From the NCBI GenBank assembly GCA_027487485.1, contig JAIYDN010000059.1, positions 124,001-188,000 on the forward strand: DNA of 64,000 nucleotides, written 5' to 3'. Source of the stretch: Planctomycetaceae bacterium (GTDB lineage Bacteria; Planctomycetota; Planctomycetia; Pirellulales; Pirellulaceae). Below the pieces are notes generated by a model. That model saw only the letters and a list, made by a program, of their open reading frames with translations, ran no database searches and was not told the origin of the DNA. The position numbers were made by a program, and so were the translations under genes. Positions 1 to 10,462 of the stretch are shown here, one piece after another. Each line of letters opens with the position of its first letter. Positions within the stretch are counted from its first letter, which is position 1.

Positions 1-309
1 TTTGCTTTGGCCTGATTTCTAGGCATTTTTTGGACGGATTTGCTCTTTTGTTTGCCGTTGTAGCGACTTTTTTTAAGGTGTCGCATGTTTTTCTAGGCTC
101 TTTAGGTGTTGCCTGAAAATGTTGCTTTGCATGCGCAGAAAAAAGGCTTGTGCTAAGTATTGCCATAAAAAAGATGTTTTTTTTCTTAATTCTGGGCTCT
201 TCAATCGGCATGCTGACGTTATTATAGGTGAGCTAGGCGTCACCTCTCCAACGTGTAGCACTCAACAAATTTTGTTTTTTTTCGTTGGCTTTTTTTTGAG
301 GGTTCTTCA
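1..309. other. T-rich intergenic region upstream of the DUF1559 gene
   Basis: No convincing gene was seen here. The strand is strongly T-rich, with several runs of six to nine T, and short phrases such as TTTCTAGG recur near 16-24, 90-97 and the gene start. It probably holds the promoter and leader of the DUF1559 gene at 310. No -35/-10 pair stands out enough to call. Confidence 0.4.
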
Positions 310-1446
310 ATGGAACGTTTTCTAGGAACGAGACCAGGCCGTCGTGGCTTTACGCTGGTCGAGCTATTGGTTGTTATCGCAATTATCGGTATTTTGGTTG
401 GTTTGTTGCTTCCAGCGGTGCAGGCAGCACGTGAAGCTGCTCGTCGTATGCAATGCACGAACAACTTGAAGCAGCTTGGTTTGGCTGCTCTCAATTTTGA
501 AAGCGCTTACAAGCGTCTCCCTCCAGGGCTCCTGGGATCGGTTGTAACCACAGCAGGTGCAGTTTATCCCGACCCAATCGGAACGAACTTTGGCAGCCAC
601 TCGGGGGTTGGTCACTTAGTTCATTTGCTTCCTTACATTGAACAACAGTCCATTTATAATGGAATTGCTCAGCATACGAGCTTAGATCCTGACGCGACCG
701 GAATAGGTGCAGTCACTGGATCAGAGCAAGCTCGCTTGAATCAATACTGGTGGACGAATGATCCAGGTGCCTGGGATTTCGTCTTCAATCGCATTCCTAG
801 CTTCATGTGCCCAAGCGACACGCCAGAAGCAGCAACAGTCGCGACGATTCTGTCGCCAGTTGTTTGGGGTAACGGGGCCACTGCAGCTCCAAGTATCACT
901 TGGTACACTGCCGGACCTGCGAGTGCACCTTGGCAAGCTACTCTCGGAAAGACGAACTACCTAGGTAACGGTGGTCGAACAGGCCGAACAGGTTCCAGCT
1001 GGGTTTCTGGAGCAACTCCTTCTACTACTGCAGGGGTCGGAGCAGATGCTCTTGCTGGACCATTCTTTGTACGAAGCAAGACAAGAATGGCGGGTTTTAT
1101 GGATGGAACCAGTAACACTTTCCTTTTTGGTGAAGTAACTGGAACATTCACTACTCCTGCAACAAGGAGCGGGAGAGCTGGAGCTTTTGCTTACGTTTCT
1201 AATGGCCCCCAGTTTACAAGGTTTATGAGAAATGAACCCGGCCAGAATCCTGCGGATCCATCGTGGGGTTACTTGGCTCAAATTGCACACCCAGGTGCGG
1301 TTAAGTTTAGCAGTATGCATACTGGTATTGTGAACATGGCAAGTGGAGACGGTTCAATCCGCACCGTTTCGCTTGGAATGGACTATACGAATTGGCTTCG
1401 TTTAGGTGGTATGGCAGATGGTCTGATCGCTGTTGTCGAAGAATAA
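310..1446 (+). CDS. DUF1559 prepilin-like exported protein
   Basis: A 378-residue member of the DUF1559 family that is massively expanded in planctomycetes. Residues about 13-35 carry a type IV prepilin-like leader, with [20 protein letters not shown] forming the single membrane helix, followed by the [20 protein letters not shown] segment typical of the family. Near the C-terminus is an H-rich/DG segment ([17 protein letters not shown]), the family's H-X9-DG signature. The protein is expected to be processed by a prepilin peptidase and anchored in the inner membrane, or assembled into a pseudopilus-like structure. Its exact role is unknown. It sits just upstream of a tiny lipoprotein gene, a pairing seen again near 43.5-45.1 kb in reverse order. 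No strong Shine-Dalgarno precedes the ATG. Confidence 0.93.
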   Translation: MERFLGTRPGRRGFTLVELLVVIAIIGILVGLLLPAVQAAREAARRMQCTNNLKQLGLAALNFESAYKRLPPGLLGSVVTTAGAVYPDPIGTNFGSHSGVGHLVHLLPYIEQQSIYNGIAQHTSLDPDATGIGAVTGSEQARLNQYWWTNDPGAWDFVFNRIPSFMCPSDTPEAATVATILSPVVWGNGATAAPSITWYTAGPASAPWQATLGKTNYLGNGGRTGRTGSSWVSGATPSTTAGVGADALAGPFFVRSKTRMAGFMDGTSNTFLFGEVTGTFTTPATRSGRAGAFAYVSNGPQFTRFMRNEPGQNPADPSWGYLAQIAHPGAVKFSSMHTGIVNMASGDGSIRTVSLGMDYTNWLRLGGMADGLIAVVEE

Positions 1447-1461
1447 AAAGGTTTATCGAAA

Positions 1462-1641
1462 ATGAAGAAGTTGTTTTTTGGAATTGTTGCTGGTTCTCTG
1501 TTGGTTAGCGGTTGTGGGTCACCATCAACCGAGGCTACCCCCACGACTACTACAATTCCACAACGCCCATCTGGTGCTCCGGCAGCGGCTGGCACTTCCG
1601 ACTCATCGTCGTCTGCCAGTGCTACTAAGCCAATGGAATAG
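1462..1641 (+). CDS. Small lipoprotein downstream of DUF1559
   Basis: A 59-residue reading frame starts 15 bp after the DUF1559 stop. The N-terminus MKKLFFGIVAGSLLVSGCG is a classic lipoprotein signal with lipobox LVSGC. The mature part is only about 41 residues, rich in Thr, Ser, Ala and Pro (TEATPTTTTIPQRP), and looks like a flexible tail. It is followed at once by a rho-independent terminator, so the DUF1559 gene and this lipoprotein probably share one transcript. The function is unknown. Similar tiny lipoproteins often accompany DUF1559 genes in planctomycetes. Confidence 0.8.
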   Translation: MKKLFFGIVAGSLLVSGCGSPSTEATPTTTTIPQRPSGAPAAAGTSDSSSSASATKPME

Positions 1642-1666
1642 TTTTTGGTTTAGCAATTGATTTCAA

Positions 1667-1700
1667 GAGAGCCGCGATTTTTCGCGGCTCTCTCCTTTTT
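1667..1700 (+). terminator. Rho-independent terminator
   Basis: An 11-bp perfect stem (GAGAGCCGCGA at 1667-1677, TCGCGGCTCTC at 1682-1692) with a four-T loop is followed by CCTTTTT. It lies 26 bp after the small lipoprotein stop. Confidence 0.88.
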
Positions 1701-2604
1701 GTGGCTTGTTGGTCAATCGGGCAGCAAGAACGTGTTAACAAACCCACTCCTGGTTGGGGCAGTCGATTTGCACGAAAGTGCCCTGTCGAATGCTTAGCAA
1801 GCGATGATTCTTCCCGGATCAACCTCGCGTTAATTAGCTGCCTTTCCCAGATCGATAATCCTGGGAAACTTTGAACGCTGTCCTAAATGCGTCCGGGTGT
1901 CACATTCACGGACTTCTTCTTCCAGTGTGTAAAAACTGCGCCCCCGTCCGGTGCGGAAGCAGCGGCGAAAGGACCAGGAGTAGATTTTGTTGCGGAAAGA
2001 TAGTTTTTTAATAGAACTTCTAGATCCTTTGGAAAAGAGGGGGTGCGCCTCGGTCGCCCCACGCTTTTTTATTCGAGGCAACAGGACAACGAAAACGGTC
2101 CAAAGAACCCAATGCAATTCGAAGAATACTGCGAATCAAGAGCTTGGTCCGTAAAGTCTGGCGTCTATTCGATTCGGGGATTTACCTTTCGCTCGCGTTT
2201 TCGGAATTGCATTTGCGAGTAGTCATGGGTTTGGACTACGTACAGATTTTCGAGCGATTTTCAGTCGATCCGACGAATTTGCTTTACCCGGGATCGAATT
2301 AGGGGGCGTCGCAAAAAGCGTGATTTAAGTGGTTGTCTGGGACAGTGGTCTGTTCATGCTAGTTAGCTAAGCCAAAAAGATCATTTTCAATGGCAAGCGT
2401 TAGAACCTTTCCGCGAAAATGGTCTGTTCCACCCAGAAGTGGGTTCGTCGTTACGTTTTCATTGACCTGATGTCCCAGGCTGAACGTCGTAAACGATTCG
2501 TGCAGCGATATGGGCATTGCTTTCGACTTACCGAATTGTAGTAGAACGCTATACTTCTGGGGCCTTGCAAGGTAATTTTAAGTTCGCCCGCTGGTTGGGT
2601 CGAC
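1701..2604. other. Long intergenic region before guaA
   Basis: About 900 bp without a gene I can support. The open frames here are short, lack recognisable motifs and overlap on opposite strands. No tRNA T-arm, riboswitch or repeat was recognised. The right end holds a possible promoter for guaA (separate entry). Confidence 0.45.
2528..2555 (+). promoter_or_regulatory. Possible sigma-70 promoter of guaA
   Basis: TTACCG (2528-2533) and TATACT (2550-2555) are separated by 16 bp. They would start transcription near 2562, about 67 nt upstream of the ATG at 2629. This rests on pattern match only. Confidence 0.3.
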
Positions 2605-2628
2605 TTGTACGGTGTCGTCACTTCGAGA

Positions 2629-4239
2629 ATGCCTTCCACTTTGGTAGATAACCCCCTCAACTCGCCTGTTTCTATGCTTAATGGAACTACTGACCATTTG
2701 CTCAGCGAACGTGTGCTAGTTATTGACTTTGGGTCGCAGTACGCTCAACTCATAGCGCGTCGGATTCGCGAGCAGAATGTGTACTGCGAGATTATTCGGC
2801 ATGACATCTCAGCGGATGTTATCAAGGCGCGGAAGCCGGTCGCAATCGTTCTCTCGGGCGGCCCATCCAGCGTTTATGAAGAAAACGCGCCCAAATGCGA
2901 CCCGCGGATATTCTCATTGGGAGTACCTATACTCGGGATTTGCTACGGAATGCAGTTGGCCACCCAAGCCTTAGGGGGGGCTGTTGAAAGTTGCCCGTCG
3001 CGCGAATTCGGTCGTTCTCGGTTGCAAATTGGATCCATGGAGAAATTGTTTGCTGGCTTCCCGCACGAGATCGATGTGTGGATGAGTCACGGCGACCAAG
3101 TACGGTCATTGCCGGAGGGCTTTGAGCTTCTTGCGTCCACCAGCACCTGTCCTTTTGCTGCGGTGAAGCATAGTTCGAAAGCCATTTACGGGTTGCAGTT
3201 CCATCCCGAGGTCTCGCATACTTCCTTAGGCGGAACACTCATTCATAACTTTTTGTACAATATTGCTGGTTGTGAAGGCAGATGGCACTTGAGCGATTTT
3301 GCCAATCGCTCGATCGAGCAGATTCGCCAAGCCGTTGGCAGCGACCGAGTGATTTGTGGATTATCGGGCGGGGTGGATTCGTCGGTGACGGCGGCGCTGC
3401 TCTATAAAGCGATCGGTCCGCAGCTGACTTGTATTTTGATTGATAATGGTCTTTTGCGCAAAGACGAACAGGCCGGGGTGATTTCGGAATTTACGAATCA
3501 CTTCAAGGCAGACTTGCGTGTCGTGAATGCGAGCGATCGGTTTTTGGAGACGTTAGCAGGGATTTCCGATCCGCAAGAAAAGCGTCGCCGCATTGGTCAT
3601 GCTTTTATCGAATGTTTTAAAGAAGAAGCGGTAAAGATTAACGGAGCCAAGTATTTGGCTCAGGGAACCCTTTATCCTGATGTGATTGAAAGTGGTGCGG
3701 CGCCGGATGGGCCAGCGGCCACGATCAAATTGCATCATAATGTGGGCGGGTTGCCCGAGCAGCTTGGTTTCGAGTTGATCGAACCGTTGCGAGATTTGTT
3801 CAAGGACGAAGTTCGGAAACTAGGCGTTGAGCTTGGGCTGCCAGAGCATTTGGTTTGGCGGCATCCCTTCCCTGGTCCAGGGTTGGCGGTACGTTGTCTC
3901 GGGGACATTACGAAGGAGAAACTCGATGTGTTACGTGAAGCGGACGAAATTGTCGTTAACGAAATCAAAAACGCGAACCTCTATCGTCAAACATCACAAG
4001 CGTTCGCGGTGTTGCTCGAATCGCAAAGCGTTGGCGTTATGGGTGACGCGCGGACGTACGAAAAAGCAGTTGCCGTACGGTGCGTAAACACCGATGACTT
4101 CATGACGGCCGACTGGAGCCATCTGCCGTATGATTTGCTAGCCCGTATTTCAACTCGCATTATCAATGAGGTGCGAGGGGTCAATCGGGTCTGTTACGAC
4201 ATCAGCTCAAAACCACCTGCCACTATCGAATGGGAATAA
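2629..4239 (+). CDS. guaA: GMP synthase (glutamine-hydrolysing)
   Basis: Converts XMP to GMP using ATP and glutamine-derived ammonia, the last step of de novo guanine nucleotide synthesis. The N-terminal class I glutamine amidotransferase domain shows [20 protein letters not shown], the nucleophile region GICYGMQL and the His/Glu site GLQFHPEV. The ATP-pyrophosphatase domain has the P-loop [10 protein letters not shown], and the C-terminal dimerisation domain ends PPATIEWE, the invariant family ending. Three starts are possible: TTG 2605, ATG 2629 and ATG 2674. The homologous core begins at about 2700, so 2629 is a compromise and 2674 is equally plausible. The stop lies 9 bp before ettA, so the two are probably co-transcribed. 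Confidence 0.96.
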   Translation: MPSTLVDNPLNSPVSMLNGTTDHLLSERVLVIDFGSQYAQLIARRIREQNVYCEIIRHDISADVIKARKPVAIVLSGGPSSVYEENAPKCDPRIFSLGVPILGICYGMQLATQALGGAVESCPSREFGRSRLQIGSMEKLFAGFPHEIDVWMSHGDQVRSLPEGFELLASTSTCPFAAVKHSSKAIYGLQFHPEVSHTSLGGTLIHNFLYNIAGCEGRWHLSDFANRSIEQIRQAVGSDRVICGLSGGVDSSVTAALLYKAIGPQLTCILIDNGLLRKDEQAGVISEFTNHFKADLRVVNASDRFLETLAGISDPQEKRRRIGHAFIECFKEEAVKINGAKYLAQGTLYPDVIESGAAPDGPAATIKLHHNVGGLPEQLGFELIEPLRDLFKDEVRKLGVELGLPEHLVWRHPFPGPGLAVRCLGDITKEKLDVLREADEIVVNEIKNANLYRQTSQAFAVLLESQSVGVMGDARTYEKAVAVRCVNTDDFMTADWSHLPYDLLARISTRIINEVRGVNRVCYDISSKPPATIEWE

Positions 4240-4248
4240 GCGTTCGCG

Positions 4249-5922
4249 ATGAATCGTTCGTACATCTATCAGATTGAAGACCTGACCAAGCGTCATGGGC
4301 AGAAGGAAGTTCTCAAGAACATTTGGCTTTCTTTTTACCCTGGCGCGAAGATTGGTGTTCTCGGATCCAACGGGGCGGGAAAAAGTACGCTGCTTCGTAT
4401 CATGGCAGGGACCGATAAAAATTTCGACGGAACAGCTCGCTTGAGCAATGGCTTCGTTGCCGGCTATCTTTCGCAAGAGCCTCAATTGAATATCGAAAAG
4501 GATGTTCAAGGCAACGTGGAAGAAGCGGTTGCTCCAAGACGTGCGGTTTTGGACCGTTTCAATGAGATTTCCAACTTGCTTGGTGAAGTCACCGATGATA
4601 AGCAGATGGAAAAGCTTTGTGATGAGATGGCCAGATTGCAAGATGTGATCGACGCCCAGAATCTTTGGGAGCTGGACCGTCAGATCGAGCAGTCGATGGC
4701 GGTGATGAACTTGCCGCCTGGGGATGCGGACGTTTCGAAGCTTTCGGGGGGCGAACGGCGCCGTGTAGCCCTTTGCAAGTTGCTTATACAGCAACCTGAT
4801 CTGTTGCTTCTCGACGAACCCACCAACCACTTGGATGCCGAAGCGGTGAATTGGTTGGAGCAGCATTTAGCCAAGTACCCAGGGACTGTCGTTGCGGTCA
4901 CTCACGACCGTTATTTCTTAGATAATGTTGCGCAATGGATTTTGGAATTGGACCGAGGCGCGGGGTATCCTTTCGAAGGAAACTACACGAATTGGCTAGA
5001 ACAGAAGCAGAAGCGGTTGCTGATCGAACAGCGATCTTCCGCAGCCAAGCAAAAGATTCTCGAGAAGGAATTGGAATGGATTCGAATGTCGCCACGTGCG
5101 CGGCAGAGCAAAAGCAAAGCACGGATCACTGCGTACGAACAATTAGCCGCAGAGCAGTTTGAAGAAAAGCCAGACGAGTTGGAAATACAGATTCCACCAG
5201 GAAAGCACTTGGGCGAAGTGGTTGTTCAAGCAGAGGGGCTTACCAAGTCGTACAACGATAGGGTATTGATTGATAACCTTTCGTTCCGATTGCCAGCAGG
5301 CGGAATTGTGGGCGTGATCGGACCGAACGGGGCCGGGAAAACAACCCTGTTTCGGATGATCACTGGCCAAGACACTCCGGATTCAGGCACGCTTCGTGTC
5401 GGTGACACGGTTGAGCTAGGGTATGTCGATCAATCTCGCGATTCATTAACCGCGACCAACACCCTCTATCAAGAAATTTCGGGGGGATTGGATTTCTTGG
5501 AGGCGGGCGGCAAGCGAATGAATTCGCGAGCCTATGTTTCGAAGTTTAATTTCAAGGGGACAGACCAGGAGAAAAAGGTAGGCGATCTGTCTGGCGGTGA
5601 GCGTAACCGAGTTCACCTAGCGAAGCTTTTGCGAAAGGGCTGCAATGTTCTGCTGCTCGACGAACCTACCAACGATCTCGATGTGGACACGTTGCGTGCG
5701 TTGGAAGAAGCCATCATGAGCTTTGTTGGTTGTGTGGTAGTGATTACCCACGATCGATGGTTCCTGGATCGTATTGCAACCCACATTCTGGCCTTTGAGG
5801 GGGACGGGTATGTTCATTGGTGCGAAGGGAACTTTGCGACCTACGAACAACAGCGACGGGAACGACTTGGAATTCAAGACGACCAACCTCAGCGGTTCCG
5901 TTACAAGAAGTTAGCAACATAG
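4249..5922 (+). CDS. ettA: Energy-dependent translational throttle protein EttA (ABC-F ATPase)
   Basis: A 557-residue ABC-F protein with two nucleotide-binding domains and no membrane segment. It acts on the ribosomal E site, where EttA-type proteins gate the first elongation step according to the ATP/ADP ratio. First domain: Walker [10 protein letters not shown], signature [15 protein letters not shown], Walker [13 protein letters not shown]. Second domain: [36 protein letters not shown]. Between them is the charged P-site tRNA-interaction linker (residues about 250-300, [20 protein letters not shown]). Length and ARM insertion fit EttA rather than Uup or YheS. It begins 9 bp after guaA. Confidence 0.93.
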   Translation: MNRSYIYQIEDLTKRHGQKEVLKNIWLSFYPGAKIGVLGSNGAGKSTLLRIMAGTDKNFDGTARLSNGFVAGYLSQEPQLNIEKDVQGNVEEAVAPRRAVLDRFNEISNLLGEVTDDKQMEKLCDEMARLQDVIDAQNLWELDRQIEQSMAVMNLPPGDADVSKLSGGERRRVALCKLLIQQPDLLLLDEPTNHLDAEAVNWLEQHLAKYPGTVVAVTHDRYFLDNVAQWILELDRGAGYPFEGNYTNWLEQKQKRLLIEQRSSAAKQKILEKELEWIRMSPRARQSKSKARITAYEQLAAEQFEEKPDELEIQIPPGKHLGEVVVQAEGLTKSYNDRVLIDNLSFRLPAGGIVGVIGPNGAGKTTLFRMITGQDTPDSGTLRVGDTVELGYVDQSRDSLTATNTLYQEISGGLDFLEAGGKRMNSRAYVSKFNFKGTDQEKKVGDLSGGERNRVHLAKLLRKGCNVLLLDEPTNDLDVDTLRALEEAIMSFVGCVVVITHDRWFLDRIATHILAFEGDGYVHWCEGNFATYEQQRRERLGIQDDQPQRFRYKKLAT

Positions 5923-5967
5923 ATTGTTTTTTTAGGTTTCACCCTCGTAGAATTGCTGCCGCCGTCC

Positions 5968-7278
5968 ATGGAGAAAACTAGAGTTGCCATCGTTGGCATG
6001 GGAACGGTCGGTACCGGTGTTGCTCGATTGCTCCTAGATCATGGGGACCGACTGGCTCGCCATGCCGGTCGTGTGCTTTGGTTGGAGAAGGCCACCGTTC
6101 GGGACTTGAGCAAGGTCAGAAACATCCGACTTCCGGACGGGATTTTAACGGGTGACTTGCAAACGATTCTTGCCAATCCGGAAATTGAAGTGGTGGCCAT
6201 GTTGGTTGGGGGGTTGGAGCCTGCTCGAACCTATATGCTGCAGTTGCTTGAAGCAGGTAAAGACGTCGTCACGGCAAACAAGGCTGTGCTTGCCGAGCAT
6301 GGCGAAGAATTGTTTGATCGGGCTAGAGCCTTGGGGCGAACGATTGCCTTTGAAGCCAGCGTGGGTGGTGGGATTCCAATCATCGCAAACATTAGCCAGT
6401 GCTTTTCGGCGAACCAAATTTTGTCACTGCGAGGGATTCTCAATGGGACCAGCAACTACATTATTTCCCAGATGGACGAGCAAGGTGCCGACTATGCGGT
6501 TGCTCTGAAACATGCTCAGGAATTGGGTTATGCGGAAGCCGACCCAACCATGGACGTCGATGGAAGCGATGCAGCCCAGAAGCTCGCGATATTGGCTCAC
6601 TTGGCTTTTGGTGTTCGAGTCAAGTGGCGAGAAATCTACCGTCGGGGGCTAGAAGCCTTCCAGTTAGCCGATTTGAAGTACGCTGCCGAATTAGGCTATC
6701 GGATCAAGCTGATTGCAACGGCTCATTTGCAGGAGAATGGCCTTGAGCTGCATGTTTCCCCAACCTTAATCCGTCGCGGAAGGCCCTTGGCTGAGGTCCG
6801 TGGAGCGTACAACGCTGTGACGGTGGTGGGTGACGCTGTGGGCGATATGTTTTTTCATGGTCAGGGAGCTGGCCAAATGCCGACAGCTTCGGCGGTGGTT
6901 GCCGACATGATTGATACAGCAGCAGGTCGAACGGACATTACGTTCCGAAGGTTGGAGCTGTGGTCGGATCGGGAATCGAAGATTGGTTTGTTGCCGTACG
7001 AACAGACACTCAGTCGATACTACATGAGATTTTTCGTGGCGGATGAGCCTGGTGTGTTATCGCAGATTACCGGGATTCTGGGCAAGCATGGCATTTCGAT
7101 TGCTTCGATCATCCAGCACGAGCCGACCAGCCAACTGCAGCTCAGGCAAGTACCACTGGTGATCATGACTCATGAGGCCAATGAAAAGGCCGCTTCCTTG
7201 GCGAACGAAGAAATTCGCAAACTGGAAAGCGTCAGTCAAGAATCGGTTAAGCTGCGAGTGATGGAAGCGAGTCGATAG
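5968..7278 (+). CDS. hom: Homoserine dehydrogenase
   Basis: Reduces aspartate semialdehyde to homoserine with NAD(P)H at the branch point to threonine and methionine. The N-terminal Rossmann domain has VAIVGMGTVGTGVARLLL. The catalytic domain has TANKAVLAEHGEEL, the conserved GGGIPII block, GILNGTSNYI and AEADPTMDVDGSDAAQKLAI. The C-terminal ACT domain (MRFFVADEPGVLSQITGI) should bind threonine or another allosteric effector. The ATG at 5968 gives the usual short N-terminus (MEKTRVAIVG). An upstream TTG at 5953 adds five residues and is less likely. It is followed 42 bp later by the ApgM-family gene and then lysC, a threonine-branch cluster. Confidence 0.95.
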   Translation: MEKTRVAIVGMGTVGTGVARLLLDHGDRLARHAGRVLWLEKATVRDLSKVRNIRLPDGILTGDLQTILANPEIEVVAMLVGGLEPARTYMLQLLEAGKDVVTANKAVLAEHGEELFDRARALGRTIAFEASVGGGIPIIANISQCFSANQILSLRGILNGTSNYIISQMDEQGADYAVALKHAQELGYAEADPTMDVDGSDAAQKLAILAHLAFGVRVKWREIYRRGLEAFQLADLKYAAELGYRIKLIATAHLQENGLELHVSPTLIRRGRPLAEVRGAYNAVTVVGDAVGDMFFHGQGAGQMPTASAVVADMIDTAAGRTDITFRRLELWSDRESKIGLLPYEQTLSRYYMRFFVADEPGVLSQITGILGKHGISIASIIQHEPTSQLQLRQVPLVIMTHEANEKAASLANEEIRKLESVSQESVKLRVMEASR

Positions 7279-7320
7279 GAACAAAATGACTTTAGTTAGG
7301 ATTCGAGAGGGCAAGCGACA

Positions 7321-8544
7321 ATGAAGTGGGTCATCATTATTCCGGACGGATGCGCGGACTATCCTGTCGAAGCCCTGGGTGGCAAGACGCCCCTTCAAGC
7401 AGCCAATTTGCCATCGATGGATGCCATAGCCCGGCTTGGATGTGTGGGACAAAGCGACAACGTGCCGCTCCACTTTCCTGCGGGAAGCGAAGTCGCCAAC
7501 ATGTCACTGCTTGGCTACGACCCGAACCAGTTCTTTTCAGGACGAGCGCCCATTGAAGCGGCGGCTCAGGGAATTCAGCTAGGTCCCTACGATTTCGCCA
7601 TTCGATGCAATTTGGTTACGGTACAAGATCAAATCATGGTCGACTTCACGGCGGATCATATTTCCAGCGCGGAAGCAGCGACCTTGATGAAAGCGGCTCA
7701 AGATGCTTTCGGCGGAACGTGTTGGGAATTTGTGCCGGGCGTTAGCTATCGCAATTTGCTGATCTACCGCGGAAACGCATCGCAAGGGGCTCCGTTCTCC
7801 AGCGACACCAGAACAAGCGCGCCCCATGACTTGACCGATGGAAGCGTTCTTGATGATTTCCCGAAAGGACCTGGCTGCGATTTGCTGTGTGATTTGATGG
7901 CCAAGAGCGAGCCGTTGTTTGCCAATCACCCGGTGAACTTGGCTCGAGCCGCGAATGGCAAACGGGTTGCGACCACGTTATGGTTGTGGGGGTTGGGTCG
8001 AACTCCGCAATTGGCTTCATTTGAATCAAGATTTGGAGCTCGCGGGGTCATGATCACCGCCGTCGATTTGCTTCGGGGGTTGGGAGCTTTGGTGGGCTGG
8101 GATCGCATCGAAGTAGAAGGAGCGACTGGCTACTTAGATACCAATTACGCTGGCAAAGGCTCCGCTGCCATCGAAGCCCTGAAGTCCTACGATGTAGTGT
8201 GCGTCCATATCGAAGCACCGGATGAAGCGAGCCATGAAGGTCGCGTCGACGAGAAAGTGAAAGCCCTGGAATCGATTGATAAACATATTGTTGGACCGGT
8301 GCATGAGGCTCTTCAGCAATATGGTGAGTATCGAATCCTTGTCATGCCAGACCATCCGACGCCTGTTTCCACCAAAAAGCACTCGCACGGTTTTGTTCCC
8401 TTCGTGACCTGTGGATCCGGTGTCGCAAAGGATGGTAGCGAAACCTATGACGAAATTGCGGCAGCGAATTCTGGGTTTCAGCTTCAGAACGGCTGGGAAT
8501 TGATTCCAAAATGGATGCACTCGGCCGATCGCTTCGGCAAGTAG
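7321..8544 (+). CDS. ApgM/COG3635-family protein, probable alternative homoserine kinase
   Basis: A 407-residue alkaline-phosphatase-superfamily protein of the archaeal-type cofactor-independent phosphoglycerate mutase family. Visible family features are IIPDGCADYP at the N-terminus (metal Asp), the nucleophile region GSEVANMSLLGYDP, GRAPIEAAAQGI, the metal site HIEAPDEASHEG and PDHPTPVSTKKHSHG near the C-terminus. Automatic annotation would say phosphoglycerate mutase. Its position between hom and lysC argues instead that it phosphorylates homoserine, since members of this family have been shown or proposed to act as homoserine kinases in bacteria lacking ThrB. No GHMP-type thrB lies in the window. 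A good Shine-Dalgarno (GAGAGG) precedes the ATG. Family call is firm; the substrate is inferred from context. Confidence 0.88.
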   Translation: MKWVIIIPDGCADYPVEALGGKTPLQAANLPSMDAIARLGCVGQSDNVPLHFPAGSEVANMSLLGYDPNQFFSGRAPIEAAAQGIQLGPYDFAIRCNLVTVQDQIMVDFTADHISSAEAATLMKAAQDAFGGTCWEFVPGVSYRNLLIYRGNASQGAPFSSDTRTSAPHDLTDGSVLDDFPKGPGCDLLCDLMAKSEPLFANHPVNLARAANGKRVATTLWLWGLGRTPQLASFESRFGARGVMITAVDLLRGLGALVGWDRIEVEGATGYLDTNYAGKGSAAIEALKSYDVVCVHIEAPDEASHEGRVDEKVKALESIDKHIVGPVHEALQQYGEYRILVMPDHPTPVSTKKHSHGFVPFVTCGSGVAKDGSETYDEIAAANSGFQLQNGWELIPKWMHSADRFGK

Positions 8545-8623
8545 CTCGGAAATTGAATAGATCACACGTACTTCCGCTCCTTAACTATTCCAACTTATCT
8601 AGTTCCAACACTCAAGATTTGAA

Positions 8624-10402
8624 ATGCCTTTGATTGTCCAAAAATTTGGTGGCACAAGTGTTGCTACTCCGGAGAAAATCCAAGCGGCGGCTCGCAAAGC
8701 TATTCGCGCGCAACAGGAAGGAAATCAAGTTGTCGTGGTGGTGAGCGCGATGGGGCACAACACAGATCATTTGATCGACTTGGCAAAGCAGGTCAACGAT
8801 GAGCCACCGGCGCGGGAGATGGACATGTTGCTCAGCACAGGTGAGCAAGTGAGTGTGGCGTTGATGGCCATGGCAGTCCATCGTTTTGGCCACAAGGCCG
8901 TCTCATTAACGGGCGCTCAAATGGGGATCCTCACGGATAACTCATTCACGAAAGCTCGTATCAAAACAATTTCGACGGAACGCATTCGGCGTTTGCTCGA
9001 AGCGGGCAACATCGTGATTGCAGCTGGCTTTCAAGGGGTAGATGACGACCTCAACATCACAACCCTAGGTCGTGGCGGGAGCGATACCACCGCGGTTTCG
9101 CTGGCAGCGGTCTTGAGAGCTGATGCCTGCGAGATTTATACCGATGTCGATGGTGTGTACACGACAGACCCTCGACTGCTGCCCGAAGCCAGACAGATGG
9201 GTCAGATTAGCTATGACGAAATGCTGGAACTGGCGAGCTTGGGCGCGGGGGTTATGCATAGTCGATCCATCGAGTTTGCCAAAAAGTTTGATGTCCCGAT
9301 CTGCGTGCGCAGCAGTTTTTCCGACGCGCCCGGTTCGATGATTGTCTCCGAACCTGAATCGTCATCGGTACCGGTTTGCGGTGCCGCGTTGACCAAGGAC
9401 GAAGCTCGAATCACTATCCTTGGAGTGCCCGATAAACCAGGTTCCAGCTTCGAGATCTTCAAGCGACTTGCTGATCGCAAGATCACCGTCGACATGATTG
9501 TGCAAAACATTGGCCAAGGGGATCTTGCCGATATATCGTTTACGGTTCCTAACGAAGAACTAAAAGATGCATTGCGCGCAGTCAACGAAGCAGCCAAGGT
9601 TGTCGGTGCCAACGGCGTCACCCACGACGACGCAGTCGCAAAAATTTCTGTCGTCGGGTTTGGCATGGCTGCTCAAACCGGTGTTGCCCAGCGCATGTTT
9701 TCTGCGTTAGCAGTCGCTGGAATCAACATCCAAATGATCACGACCAGCGAAATCAAAATCAGCGTGCTCGTGCAGCGTTCCGAAGCGACCGCCGCATTGC
9801 GAGCTGTCCATCAAGGCTTTGGATTGCATCTGAAACCCTCGGATGCAAACGTCTGGCGCATTGGTCAGAAGGGAGCGAGCGACTTGAGTGCCAATGACAT
9901 CATCGAGCGATTGCGAAATTCTAATATGGAGCAACTGACTCTGCTGGATATTTCTATGGTTGGTGACCAAGCACGCGTCACTTTGTCAGGGGTTCCTGAT
10001 ACACCAGGTCTTGCCGATAAGGTTTTCAAACACGTAGCCGAAGCAGGTGTGTTTGTGGACATGATTGTTCAAAGCTGCGACGGTTACCAAGGGGAAACAA
10101 GCATCAGCTTCACGGTTCCCGAAGAGCAAATGGACAAGTGCCTGAAGGTCCTTGAGTCCATGGACTACAAGTTTCGCAAAATCAGTGGCTCGATGGACAT
10201 CGCAAAGTTATCGGTCAGCGGCATTGGGCTAAGAAGTCACACAAGCGTTGCAATCGCCATGTTCAAGTCGTTGGCCGATTCAGGCATCAATGTCTTGATG
10301 ATCAACACAAGCGAATTGCGAGTCAACGTCGTGGTGGATGGCAAGCAAGGCCAGAAGGGGCTTGAATGTCTGCAAAGTACCTTTGCAGCTTCCTTGCTGT
10401 AG
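8624..10402 (+). CDS. lysC: Aspartate kinase with four ACT domains
   Basis: Phosphorylates aspartate, the first committed step toward lysine, threonine and methionine. The kinase domain (residues 1-245) has KFGGTSVATPEKI, the TLGRGGSDTTAV substrate loop and YTDVDGVYTTDPR. The regulatory part is duplicated: two ACT pairs at about 260-420 and 440-592, each with a VPDxPG motif (GVPDKPGSS and GVPDTPGLA) and a paired IVQ strand. The length, 592 residues, is much more than the roughly 400-410 of ordinary LysC alpha subunits. Four-ACT aspartate kinases are known in cyanobacteria and planctomycetes. The gene lies 79 bp after the ApgM-family gene, in the same direction. Confidence 0.95.
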   Translation: MPLIVQKFGGTSVATPEKIQAAARKAIRAQQEGNQVVVVVSAMGHNTDHLIDLAKQVNDEPPAREMDMLLSTGEQVSVALMAMAVHRFGHKAVSLTGAQMGILTDNSFTKARIKTISTERIRRLLEAGNIVIAAGFQGVDDDLNITTLGRGGSDTTAVSLAAVLRADACEIYTDVDGVYTTDPRLLPEARQMGQISYDEMLELASLGAGVMHSRSIEFAKKFDVPICVRSSFSDAPGSMIVSEPESSSVPVCGAALTKDEARITILGVPDKPGSSFEIFKRLADRKITVDMIVQNIGQGDLADISFTVPNEELKDALRAVNEAAKVVGANGVTHDDAVAKISVVGFGMAAQTGVAQRMFSALAVAGINIQMITTSEIKISVLVQRSEATAALRAVHQGFGLHLKPSDANVWRIGQKGASDLSANDIIERLRNSNMEQLTLLDISMVGDQARVTLSGVPDTPGLADKVFKHVAEAGVFVDMIVQSCDGYQGETSISFTVPEEQMDKCLKVLESMDYKFRKISGSMDIAKLSVSGIGLRSHTSVAIAMFKSLADSGINVLMINTSELRVNVVVDGKQGQKGLECLQSTFAASLL

Positions 10403-10462
10403 TACGGGGAATTCGGCAGCAGTGCAACCAACGCTAATGGGTGGGCAATGCACTGGTCCGCA

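Noticed and set aside
1830-2117. 95-codon minus-strand frame upstream of guaA
   Set aside because: No family features, high Arg content, no ribosome-binding site; surrounding 900 bp shows no coding signal.
2240-2628. Purine riboswitch before guaA
   Set aside because: No conserved three-way-junction bases of the guanine aptamer could be found in the leader.
4207-4866. 219-codon minus-strand frame
   Set aside because: It lies entirely opposite guaA/ettA and has no recognisable motif; a shadow of ettA codon bias.
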